This document shows, in pieces, positions 49,773 to 62,700 of a DNA stretch of 64,000 nt; within the stretch, counting starts at the first letter, position 1; every line of letters starts with the position of its first letter. Below the pieces are notes generated by a model. The model did not search any database. It worked only from the letters and a program-made list of their open reading frames with translations, and had not been told where the DNA came from. Both the position numbers and the translations under genes were made by a program. The stretch comes from Phylloscopus collybita. Lineage: Eukaryota > Chordata > Aves > Passeriformes > Phylloscopidae. Location of the stretch: contig JAJNNQ010000075.1 of NCBI GenBank assembly GCA_027886175.1, positions 32,022,501-32,086,500 of the forward strand. The letters are read 5' to 3'.

Positions 49773-52700
49773 GATACAGAAACCAAAAGGTATTCTTACA
49801 AAATAATGTGATTATGAAGAAAAATCACTTTTCTTCAATAGATCCAACCAAGAATTATGGAGCTGCCAGTAGGACAGTTAAAACCAAGATATAGAGTTAA
49901 AATAATTTACTTAATTTTAATGACTTAAAGTGAATAAAAAACAAGGGAGTAAAAGAAAGAAGCAGAAAACAATAAATACAATTAATAAAAAATAATAATT
50001 AATTAATAATAAATTTTATTTTTAAACACCTACCAGCTGAATAAAGTTGGGCTCACCATTATTTTATATATGTATATTCCTGCCTTCTGGAAGGCTGAAT
50101 ATCTTCTGTGAGAAGTTCACCAGATACAGTTTTTAATGTCTAACTATAAAGGGAAAAGCATGTAACAAATTTCAAGCATTAGTGGACTTGGGTGCATGGC
50201 TGCATGCATGTGTAGGGGTGTGTGCATATGAATACACATGAGGATGAAAAGCAGGAATCAAAGAATCAGAATGATCTGGAAAAAAGAAAGCAACTTGTCC
50301 AATTATTTGTTTAATGGAAGGTTGCTATTATCAAGATTTACTGACAATTTTTGAAGTCAGAAGCTAAAGGAGTTGGTTCACTACAGACTGAAGTGAGAGG
50401 TGAAGGCTGGCCTCTCTGCCTCTGTGAGCTGAATTTCAGTCGAGGTCATGAGAAACCCTAGCCAGCAGTGAGTGTTAATGAAAGGCTTGCTGGATGTTTA
50501 TGACATGGACTCCTCAGCAGTTGAGGAGAAGGCAGAAGGTGTTAGTACAAGAGTTATTTATCAACTTCTCAGACAGTTTCTGTTGTGGTTCCCTTCTGAA
50601 TAGCCCTGAATGTTTCCACATCAGCTGTGATCTCAGTATACAACAGAAAAAAGTCATGAACATCTGACCGCCAATAAAACCCCTCTCTTGTGTCTTTCTG
50701 TTGCCTTGTGGACAAAGGAGACATACAGGAGAAATAACTACCTCCATCAGTTCTTCTCTCCCCCACTAGTCATGGCTTCTAGAAGGCCATTAAGAGCAAT
50801 GATAACTAAATGTAAGGTTGTCTTTAGATTATCTGTATAATTGCAAATTCTCAGGCAAAGCGATTTTAAAGGCTTGGCATCTTAGGTGCGAGACCAGTGC
50901 ATATGAATGCACACAATCATTTATGAAGATTTGTTGGTTGAGTATTTCCTTTCATGCCCTCTGGCACAGGAGACTTAAGGCACATAGGTCAGTTTATTTT
51001 ATCCTCCCTACAGCCCAGACTTGTAAATAACAACTAAAGCAGTACTGTAGGCAAAGATTTGGCACGCTTAAAAAATGGAGTAGATGGTTACAGTGTCAGC
51101 AAGAATAGCCAGTTATAAAAGCAAACACTAAGAAAAATAAAGTGTTTTAGATGCATAAACCCCTCAGGTTATACAGCTCAGTTTTAACAGTATTTATCAA
51201 CTGATCTGATAGACTGACTTAGAATAAATTCTGACTGTGGTATGCCCATGAGCAGATTACAGCATCCTCCACTGCCTCTCTCTCACTCTTAATGATATAT
51301 TTGCTTATCTTAATGGCTTGGATACAGAGATGATTTCAAGTGTAGATTTGCATGGCGGAAGAGAGTAACACATGATACCAAAACAATTGGTATATCAAAT
51401 AAACACATTAAACTGGAACTAGCAAACAAAGAAACAGACTGCTACATGTAATTTTTTTTCTGAAATAGAGCTGAATTTCTCTTCTCTTTCTTTGCTAACT
51501 TAGCCTTAGATGCTTTGGTAATGTGGTAAGAAATGAGATTTGAAATTTAGAACAGATCAATGGTATTTGACACTGACCAGGATAACCCACTCCAAACGAC
51601 TGTGCAATGGCATATGGATAGCATGAATATTTTCCAGGTCTGTTGTTTGCAATACAGAGTTTTGATCCTTCACCTGGGACAACCTAAAGCAATTATGCCC
51701 ACCTTGATTCATGTGCATATCAAATTCTACTGTTTCAGACTCATTTTCAATGTGTGACAGTGTGCCCCTTGGGTCACCAGGCTTAGTCCTTTACGTTAAC
51801 CCAACCTGTGAAACTCAGAACTTCACAAACTGGGGCAGTGGAGCACAGCTTCACTCATTGATAAACCATCTCATATTCTTACCCCCTTAAAATCCATGTC
51901 CTTTCAATTTCCATGGCTGTCTGTGCTGGTGTTTGTTCTTATATAAGGGTCATGACTGATTAGTGATAGCGTCTAATACGAAAAGAACAGTTTAGCAATG
52001 TGAGGTTTTTTACAGACAGACTCTTCTGGAGTCTTTCTAAAGGACTTCAGCATATATTATTTGAGAGTCATTCCTGAGTGTAGGTTAATGATTTTTCTGG
52101 CTCAAATGTATTTCTATACCCAGATCACATTTGGGAACAATGATCAGAGGAAACTGGGAGACTTAATTATGTCCTGTCTGTCATTCATGACATATTAAAT
52201 GCTTCCACCCAACATTACAGTTTTCAGATTAGATCCAACTTCACCTACTGTGGCAATTACTGTTAATGTTTATTGCTGGGTTGGGAGAGATTAAACTTGA
52301 CATTATCAAACAGCATGATGTAGTTAGGTCTATTACGGGGAAGGTTTAAAGTAACACATGTATCTTACTAATTTGTTGTTAAAGACCTTTTAAAATTATT
52401 TATTTTTAATCAATGCTGTGGGTTCTTTTCCCTGACTGAACCAATAGATCAATGCTAATTGTAATCAAATTTCACAATGTATTATCTCTAACATTTATGA
52501 AACAGCATTGTCATATATTCAGTGTTCTTTCAATATGAATATCTGATTTCTATATGAAAAAATCAGTTTCTTTCCATGTGATGTGACAGAAATAATTTTT
52601 AGCAAATACCGTTTCCAAAATAATCTTCCCTTATTTTTCTTTTATTTTTGGATAAGTACTACTGGAAATTTTAGAAATGTTACAAAATATCCAGTAGCTG

Positions 52701-55700
52701 AAATTCCTAAACACATTTGACTTCTGGTAGTAGTTTTATTTTTATAACAATGTCATATATTTGTCTGGCTTCCTCTAACTCTCTACAAACGTAAAGAAGA
52801 ATATATTATTTTTTTTAGTTTTAATACAATTTCATCATGTACAGACATGAATTATGCAGAGTTTTTGAAGCCAGGCTAAGCTCAAAAGCCTCATGGTTAA
52901 CTCAGCAGTTCTGGCAACTGTTTTGTTATTGTTAGTGGTGTTGTATTTTGCAAAGCAATTCAAAGGCTATTGTCCTAGGACAGCTTGTTTGGAAAAATAT
53001 GACTTCGAAGTTGCCTACCATTAGAATCCTGAATAAATCCATGTACAAGAGCAATTGCCTTGTGTTCAAATTCAATACTCTAAAGCTCAATGCTATAGAT
53101 GACAGATAGGATAAATAATATAAATTCAGTGCTGTAAAATGATAGGTGCAATCTCACAGACACTCACTGAGGAATCACTTCGCTTCAGCAGTCCTGAAAA
53201 GTTAGAACTAGACAGTTGAACTTAAGCCTATTTTGGTTTTGCTGCAAAGCAGATTTTTGGGCTGGGTGAGCAATCATTTTGTGCTGCAAACTTAGACCAG
53301 AATTTCCCCTACAGTAAAATCAAAACATTGTTTTCAACAATATGTTTTTCACTATTCAAAAAGCAAAGTTGGCAAATAGGAGACAACTGGTGAGCAGCAC
53401 CAGCTGAGGGCTTAGAGCAGTCGCTGAGGTTCCAGAGCTCCTGTGCATGTCCCTGATCCTTAGTGGAGCCAGGAGGCAGGTGGGATCTCCAGGCACTGGG
53501 GTAGTTTTAGCCCTCTTGAGAAGGTTCCACTTGATTCCACCTGAGTCCAGAAACACTACAGAAAAATTAATATTTAGAAACACAGCAGCAGTGTCAGGCA
53601 CTCAGATTCTAGTTCTCTAGGGTGGGGTCCAGCTTCACTGAAATTCGTGAGAATGGGATTTAAACCAGGATGTGTTCCCTACAGCTGCAGTCTTGGGTTA
53701 CCTTTCCACTTGTAGAAAATAAGCCAGCCTGTTTTAACATCCAGAAACTGCCTGGTTTACACAAATATCTATTTTTAAGCATGATATTAAAGACAAGTCT
53801 AGACAACATTAAACAAAACCAGACCTTTACACATGACATAAAGGAAAATAGGAACAGTCTCCTAAGGCTTCAACAAAGTATTAAATGTGACATATGAAAA
53901 AAAAATCTGCAGTAAAATGAAATTGCGCAGTGGACTGCATTATTAATACTGTAGTTAAATGTGAACAAATAAGGCAGGGAACTGAATGAATAAATAATCA
54001 ATTTCAAAAGGTCATTTTAATAGTTCAGAACCTCTCTATGGGATAATTTAGAAAGATAAAATATTGTATTTTCAAGCTGCATTGAAACAAAAACATATTT
54101 ATAGCTGCATAAATGATAACTTTAGGTGAAAGTATAATGCTGGAATGTAAGTTAACAGCTTTGAACTCCCTAAAACTATAGACTCAAGCACTAGCAAACT
54201 GAACATGGACCTTTTAACTTTCCTTGTTAGATCAGTTAAATTCCATACAATTTTGCAGATGAGAATTAGGGGCTCCAGTTCTGGAATTCTCAACATAGTT
54301 TTGGTACTTCCCAGTCCCTGACTGCACTTGCATATTTAGTTTGATGTTTCTTGTTGTTTGTTTAGTAAGAAAAATAACCTTATGCTCACAATGCTGACTA
54401 CCCTTACTGAGAACTGAAATTTGTCTGCTGTGTGTTCAACACCTAAGGCAGAGCTGAGGGTATTTCTGTGATTCAGCACACGGTATACTGTCAAATCTTT
54501 TTGAATGGATCTATGTGCCTGTGTGCAAGTGCTTGTAACAATATTACAACAATAACATTTCTAAATGGTCACATAGACATTTGGTTGGTCTGAGTTGCAG
54601 GATGGAGTGGAACAGTTGGACAGAAAATAACATTTCAGCAGTTTTTTGGAAGGTGTGAAAATCATCTAGAATTCAGACTAACTGGCCTATCTCCAGCTGG
54701 AGAATACCAGGAAATTGGAAACATTTCTTGACATGCTGTGTTATATCTGTTATAAAGTTTACTCATGCACTTACAGCTTTCCTCTCTGTTTCCATTTGCT
54801 ACCATCTTTGGGCTACAGGACATTACCAAGCAGATTGCTGGTTGTGTTCCCTTCTGTGAAGGAAAGCTGATCCCTACCACAGGATTTTGGGGATATGAGG
54901 CACTCTGGTTTGTCTACACCCAGGCTCCCCCACCTTACCAAACTAAACCACAGCTTCCAGTGGCAGTGCACCAAGTACCACAGCAGGCAATGCCATCTTT
55001 GCATCTGCAGCTCCCAGCCAGGGGCTGCAGTGCCCACACTCAGCAGCTCTGCAGGGCACACACAGGGAAACCCTCTTCCCATGCTCCTGTTCTCCAGGTT
55101 GTATGGGACTACCTGTTCAGACAAACAATATGTCAGAGAGCTAACATTTTAGGACTACATGAAGCCAGCAAGTCTGCACCAGCATGAAAATATAACTGAG
55201 CTGCATTTAGAGGTTATGCCTTCAAGAAGAGTCATGGCTTTCTTTGGCTTAGATGTGGCCTCAACCACAATCTTAAGCAAATGAATGTTTCAATATTAGG
55301 TAAAAACTCATGTTCATTACTTAAAGAAGATATTCTTCACAGTGTTCAAGGATACCCATAGACTACCTTAAAACTAGGTTTGCCTCATGGAAATTTTACA
55401 GAGATTGTAGTCTCTTTTTATTTTGCTAGTTTTCTCCCTAGGTATGGCATGGTAGGCACAGTCTCCTGTTCATTGCTGCCCTGACATAAACTGTGTGCGG
55501 TTCCATTGTGAAAGGCTCAAAGTTGCTACTGCTCTGCAAAAAAACTTTGCTCTGCAAACTATCAGCTTTGGTCTTAGAGGACTGCATAACTGAGTCCAAC
55601 TTAATCTGTAATTGGAAAAGTTTGGATATGGAAGTGGAGTCAGGACGTGGTCTGGCATAAGTTGTTTTATAGATATAAAAAGGCCCCTTATGCATCCTTT

Positions 55701-58700
55701 TAATGGAGCCTCTAACTTCTGAACATGCACATATTCTCTCACAATTGATCTCAACTGGATGCACAATAATGAATTGTAATGTTACACTGGAAAATCCTTA
55801 AACCACTCCAGATGGCCATAAATCAGAAAATCTGGTGTTGGTTGCTGGCACTGAACTTTGGGACAAGACTTTAACCTTTTAAATCCAAGTATTAAATAGG
55901 AGTAAAGTCACCATTGGTATTTTGGTAGGTTCAGAAAATCATTACTGTCTACAAAGTACCTTTTATATTTTGGCAAGAAGATACTACAGAAGTCTAATAT
56001 ATTATGTTATTATAATGATACCTTGAGCACTTTCAGGTTCTTGAATACCTAAAATAGTTGATGAAGATGAATGAGCTGATTAAACAAAGGCAAGATTAAT
56101 ATAGCTCTGTGGTGATCATCACCAGTAGTGGAAGAGGAATGCAGAAAAATGTGTGACATTTTAATTGAATGTTAGAAAAATATACATTTAATAAAAGGTT
56201 ATTGTGCCTCTACCTGCCAATGTTCTTCATAATTTGCTATAGCTTTCAAATAGTCCCCTAACAAAAGGATGTTATTGTGAAACACTGTAAGAAAAGACAC
56301 ATATTTCACTGGGTTTTTTTGTGGTTCCCACTGAAGACTACTCATCATTCTAGATAAATGGTAGGGGAAGAAACAGGCTGCAGAAAACATTACGCCAAAG
56401 AACAGGATGTTCTATATTCTTAAGTCCCAAAGATACTGCCCTGCATTCTGGACAGGTTAAAGAAAACAGTGAGCTTTCACTGGGCATCTATTTTCAAGGA
56501 TATTTAGGTTACTTTTTCATTCCAGACTTAATGACAATGCTAGTTGAAGAGACAACATTTTTAAAAACTAAACGTAAAAAAATCCAAACAAAAAAACCCA
56601 TAAGGTTTTCCTCTGATTTGCTGTCACGGAGGTTGCAGCAGATTTTGAATTTCTGGCTGCGGGCAGGAAGAGATAAAAACCAAGAGCAGATCACGGAGCT
56701 TGGGATGACACACTGGGAGAGGGGACAGCTATTACCTAGGTGGGAGGGCACAGACATTGAGTCTGATGGAGCTCAAGGAGGAAGGGCTTCAGGACAGAAC
56801 ATCTGGTTGTGGCAAACACAGCTGGAAGTCCCAGGTGGAGGGGCTGCTGTCCTTGACTTATAAGGAGCTTTTCAGGTTTTGTTGACAGTGGAGTGAAAGC
56901 AGAGGTGTAGGAGAGAACTCTGGTCTGAAACAGTGACTAACATGGTCAATAACCTCTGAGTTATGACTTCCCTTAATTGCTGTGTAGTGTGAAGGGAACA
57001 ATGCACTGCAAGTTGTGCATCTCATCGGTGTGACTGACATGGTAACATTGCCAGGGATAAAAGCAGCAGGAAAAGTAGGAAGTTTTATGAAATTATACTC
57101 TTTGGTACGTAAAAATCTGTAGGTATCATGCCCATATGCAAGTCTCTTTGTTTCATCTCAAATCCATACCAGTTGATATAGAGCTATTTGAACAGATAAT
57201 TTCTGTCTTCCACTGAAATATTGGGTGAAAATGAAACAATCAACAACAATCAAGGAATGCCCTGAAACAAAAGGTTTTCTTATGGTGATTTCCTTCTTCT
57301 ACTGATTCAGTTATGTTTTCCAACATGAATTCCACCTTGCTAAACTGTGAAAACCCATCTATATGTTTGGAAAATATGGTTCCACTATATATTTCAGATT
57401 TTCCATTTCTTATTAAGACTTAAATGTTTTGCTACCATGATATTTTGTTGTGATAATGTCACCATGTCATTAAAAGTCTAATTAAAATCTTTTATCTATT
57501 AGGCTTACTCTTTCTTTTACAACTTTAATAATTTATTACTTTTTGTATTCACTGGGATCACTCTAATTTCCTTTTGTGTAAAGCTGAACAGAATTTGACC
57601 TAATGGATTGTATTTATTTGTATTATAATTCCACTTAGTTTAGTGGCTTAGCTAAAGGGTAATTTTTTTTTTTTTTACATATAATAATATTTACGTTTTA
57701 TAGAGAGGTGAATTTTGAAAAGGTATTCCAGATGACAACATTTCTTTACATCACAGCAGACAGTAGCTGAGATTTCCCTGACAATACCAGAAATAACAAC
57801 AATTTTGCTTGTTTTTGCTTCAATGCATTTCAATTTTAAAACAGCCTTACTGTTCTCAGAAGAAGACATCTTGTAATCTGATTTATAGTGATTTCAGGCA
57901 GTTGGCTGAAAGCAAAAGGGGGAGGAAGAAAGGAAGCAGTGTAAAGGGCAAAATCAGCTAGGGTTCAGCTCTATTTATAAACAGAAACACCATAATATGA
58001 TGCCTTCATTGGCAGTTGTCTCCATGCTGAAATGACATTATGACCAGTTACAAGATCTGAAATGAATTATAAAACAATCAAAGGAAATTAGCTTTTACTG
58101 GTCCATTCAACTAGATCAATAGCTACAGCATTTTCTTTCTATGGAGTGATCTATGCTGTATCTTGTTTGTGTAGAACCAGAGTGTTAATGACATTACCTA
58201 TCATTTTTAACAAGGATGTGCCAAGATAAACTCTGCAGCATGTTACAAAATGAATAGGAGTACTAATTAAACACACATGCTTAGTATTCCTGGCTTTCCA
58301 TGCTCTGGCAAAGTCTGAACAAGGGAGATACCAATTACTCTGTTCCAAGAAAAGGCTGTAGCTGCAACAATGTGTGTTTTTAAGGTGTGACATTGTTAAC
58401 ACCCAGTGGATCCTTAAAGAATGCCCTGCCATCCATGTTGTTATCCAGGCAACAATTCAAAAGCGTAGGAAAATACTTAAAAATACAGAAATATAAAAAC
58501 CTTCAGAAGCTTCCTATGTGGTTGTCACAAAATCTTTAGAGCAACCTTCCAAAACCTAGCTAAAAACTATCAGAGTATTCTTTTCTTAGAAACTAAATGA
58601 TAGTGTATACAGTACAGATTTTCTAAGCTGAGAGTATAATTAGTACAGTCACAAATGTATGCACCGATCATTTTGCTATTATTGCTAAATTAAAATTCTG

Positions 58701-59330
58701 GGGTTTAATTTCCAAACTGCAGGTAGAACAGGGAGAATTTTCCAAGCCTCTTTTTTAACTTGGAAGAATACATTGTCTTGGTATTGTCTGGTTTCTCCCT
58801 ACTGGAAAAGGCAGACAGCAGTAAAAGGCAAAAAGGTAAGATTTCCACAGCTCAGGGTGACATTTTCAAATGCATATGTAGGTGCATATGTGTGGTTGCT
58901 ATCACTTTTTGGTGATGCACACAGCACCAATCTATTCAGGCTGTAATACCTTGCCCTCTTTCTTTATAGCAAAGATTAAAAGCACCTAAAAGCAAGAGAT
59001 TTAATGTGTAGGACTCAGATGTGAGTCCAGATGGGGACTGAACACTTCCTTAAGAGGACTGACAAAAGGAAAATGGAGTCCTCTTCCCTGACATTTTGCA
59101 GACCTTTGTTTTATGTCTTCTGACTGAAGATATTTAGTTCCTTTCATCATTCCTCACATGGAAAATATACTGTACCTGTGACCATTTTTCTACTTTTCTC
59201 TGAAGTCTGGTATTGCTCTTATATCTTCCTGAAGATGTGAAAACCAGCAGCAATGGCCAAATTAAATCTCTCTTCATGCCACAGCCATCCTGTGCACCCG
59301 ATCTCACTGATTCACTACATGGGGCTTGGG

Positions 59331-59749
59331 GGGCTTGGAACACAAACCCTGTGAAGAACGACTGAGGAAGCTGGGGGTGTTTAGCCTGGAGAAAAGGAGA
59401 CTCAGAGGTGACCTTATCACTCTCTACAACTCCCTGAAAGGTGGCTGTAGCCAGGTGGGGATTGGTCTCCTTCTCCAGGCAGCAACTGACAGAACAAGAG
59501 GACACAGTCTCAAGCTGCACCAAGGAAAATATAGGTTGGATATTAGGAAAAAGTTTTTACAGAAAGAGTGATCAAGTACTGGAATGGCCTGCCCAGGGAG
59601 GTGGAGCCATCACCATCCCTGGATGTGTTTAAAAAAAGACTGGATCTGGCACTCGGTGCCATGGTTTAGTTGAGGTGTTAGGGCTGGGTTGGACTCAGTG
59701 ATCTTGGATCTCTTCCAACCTAATGATTCTGTGATTCTGTGATTCTGTT
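59331..59749 (+). mobile_element. CR1 LINE 3' end with intact tail
   Basis: This is a well-preserved 3' part of a CR1 retrotransposon. It runs from GGAAGCTGGGGGTGTTTAGC and GAGAAAAGGAGACTCAGAGG through CTACAACTCCCTGAAAGGTG, GGATATTAGGAAAAAGTTTT and TGGAATGGCCTGCCCAGGGA to GGTTGGACTCAGTGATCTTG. It ends in three tandem 8-bp units (ATTCTGTG, ATTCTGTG, ATTCTGTT) at 59726-59749, the diagnostic CR1 tail. It is 5'-truncated, starting in the C-terminal part of the reverse-transcriptase frame. Lower divergence than the two intron copies suggests a younger insertion. Confidence 0.95.
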
Positions 59750-62700
59750 ATGGCACTGTAGAAAGCTTAGACTGGACTCCCATTGCTGCATCCCCTTCTT
59801 TAGTGCTGTCCAGCTTTCATGGGTAACCATCATAAGCAGTCAGGTGTCATATATCCTGTTTATCTGAAAGTAGCAAGCACATGGTTTGTTATGATCAGGT
59901 CTTCATCTGGGAAAAAAAGGACTAACAAATGGGAAATGGAGAAATGAGTTTTTGCAAACTGATATATAATTGAACAGAATGATTGTAAAGAACATTACAT
60001 GCAATCAAAACCAGGTGGTAGTGTCTCATCTCCATTTTGAACAGGTTAAAATGACTCTAGATGAGGGAAAGTGGTGAGAAGAATGTGTCTGGAATTCCAG
60101 AGGAGAAATCATAGGCCACAGGTTTTGCATTGGGCCCATTTCTGTAAAATGCACTGACAAGGCTGCTTTAGCTCTTAGGATAATTCTGCTGCTTTTTCCC
60201 CCCTGAGATTTCTCTGCAGAAAGAAAGAAGGAAAGAAGGAAAGAAGGAAAGAAGGAAAGAAGGAAAGAAGGAAAGAAGGAAAGAAAGAAAGAAAGAAAGA
60301 TGGGTGCTGTGTGGAAAAAAAAAAGGTAGCCAAAGTAGTGACAAAGAAGACAGAGAAAACTATACAAACTCTTAGCCTAGAGGCATATCTCATATCTTCT
60401 TGTGACTGTGATACTCTGAATGTGAGAGCTATTTGAATTTTCCAGTGATAAGAGTGATTAAGCATGCACTGCATTAGAGAGCCTTAGATTCAAAACCAAT
60501 GGAGTATGTCTAAGCTCATTCCCAGAAAACAGCCAGAGAAATGCAGATAGCTGCCTAGCTGACTGCCTTTCATATTAAATATATTGGCTTTGAAAATAGT
60601 GAAACATATCCCATTCATGAACAAGTTGCTGAACAGCCTTATGCTGTATGGAAGTCACTAACAGACCACTTCCACAGCCATGCCAGCATTTAAAGTAATT
60701 TGTGGGAATTTCAGCTGACAAAATAAATTTCAGGTTTCTGACATTTATGGAAAATATTATACTTCCAATATTTCATATTGATAGAGCAGAGCTAGGATTT
60801 CATGAAATTCCCCAGATGAAGCTAGTACAGCTATAAAGTTGCTGGGCTGCTTTTCCTGTCTTTTAAAGAGGCACAGCCTGAAAATGGATGCTCTATCCAA
60901 GCACGTAGTTCTGGAAGAAGCATCATATTTTCTCTATATTAAGACTCAGAGTTTCTCTGTTTCTCCTGTTTATCCAAACATATGCAGAGGTTCTTTACCC
61001 TCTTCACAACCAGCACAGCATACAAGTTAAACATTTTTTTCTTTATAGGGTGTGGCATCATTTTCTACTTGCAGCAGAACATACAGCAACTCTTTATTAG
61101 TCAGGCTGCCAATCACACATTCAGAAAGAAGCACATCAATTTTTAGGGGTGAATTGATGCTTTTGATGTTAAGTTGCTTGAAGTGCAGATCCCCACACAA
61201 CTCTGTACCCATCCCAGACTTTTATCTCCAATTCCTTACAGTTTAATACCTAATTTTAGGACTGATACCAATCTAATGGGGAAGTAAAGATGTTTCCCTT
61301 GTGCACCTAACATTAGTTATCCTGATGAAAGTTTATGGGATGAAACAGCCATCTGCCCAAGGGATGAAGAAGTTATGAATATATTTCTAAATAAAAGTGG
61401 AAAGAAAATATGCCAATACCTACAGTTGTCCAAAGGCTGCATGATTTCCCTTCTTTCCTACTTCTATCTCCTGAAATTTCTTTCTGGATACCTCATTCTG
61501 TGATCCCTTATGTCCTCTCTTCATCTATATCTGTGTATAAAAATAATTGATAAAAAAGGGTAAGAAAATAAAAGAACTGTCTGGATGAAACAGAAGCTTG
61601 AAAGGAATGTCATGAGTAGTTTTATGTTAACCAGTTACTGTACTGAAGCAGGGAAAGCTACAGCAGGGACAGCTCAAAGCTGAGAAGGGAGCCATTTGGA
61701 AGTATTCAACAACTAAAAACTGAGGATCTGAAGAGGCTATGGAGAGACAGAGAAGTATGAAGGTACCTGCCATTGGGAGCTGTAGCTGTAGATGCGCTGG
61801 AGACAGTGACCATTCATCCACTTGCTAACAGGGTAGAGGAACAAGACTTTTTTTACATGCAACCTGTTCCAGACAGAAGGCACTTTGCATTTCTCACTGC
61901 AAAAAGTGACTTATGTGATAGTAGAAATAATTTGCACCCACTCAAAAAGTATCTAAGAACTAGAACATTACATCCTACTGCCAAAAAAGACTGGAACCTT
62001 TGTAGGCTATCTGAGGAACTGCCAGTAACTGGGGGTGGGGTATATCCCTGAGGATCATTTCTGCTTTTTTAATATATTTATATAAACCATTCAAATGCTG
62101 GGTACTAAACACTTCTCCGAAATGGGCATCTCTTCAGGGCAGGAAAGCATTCAGCTGAAACAGCCAAATACGTCAAAACACGTTTATTATCCTGTAATGA
62201 ATGGTACAGGTGAAGTGGACCAAGGGAGAAGAAAAGAATTACACAGCAAAATAGGCACTTACTGTACTATGAGCAGCTGTACAGTTAGGGAGCTTATATA
62301 AATTATAGTATATTGGATTTCAGACAAGGTCACCAGATTTACCCAGCACAAGACTGATGAATTCAGAAGGAAATGAGAAATATTACTGCAGTACAAAAAG
62401 AACTTCAGTCTAGCCTGTACAGTCCTTCCCTTTGCATAGGGCTGATTGTGTTGCTAGTTTAGTCAGGGAATTTCGAAGTAGCAAGTGAGGTACCTCCTTT
62501 TGACAATACAAACCTTAACAACAACTGAGGCTTTATTTAACAAAACCCCGTTTTTAAATGCTTTTTTATCTCCCTGGTTTCTGGTTGCATCATCCTGATT
62601 TGATTGTATTACAGCATCTGCTTCCAAACTTGTTTTCTTAGCCTGTAAAAGGAAAAGCACTAAAATTACACAAATGGAAACTGCAGGTAGTTTTTCAAGT

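Larger units (their letters stand above)
42381..59330. other. Intergenic unique DNA, no gene recognised
   Basis: AT-rich sequence with no recognised exon or RNA gene. It contains an alternating TA/CA tract (49640-49770), an AT-only patch near 49970-50030, poly(A) runs at 48787-48822 and a GC-richer block at 54890-55080. The longest reading frame (140 codons, 54765-55187) has no recognisable domain. Confidence 0.7.

Noticed and set aside
59134..59571. Frames of 129 and 81 codons over the right-hand CR1
   Set aside because: Fragments of the CR1 element, antisense or the eroded end of its reverse-transcriptase frame, not a host gene.
60026..60474. Minus-strand frames with repeated Phe-Leu-Ser-Phe
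   Set aside because: Translation of the GAAA/GAAG microsatellite.
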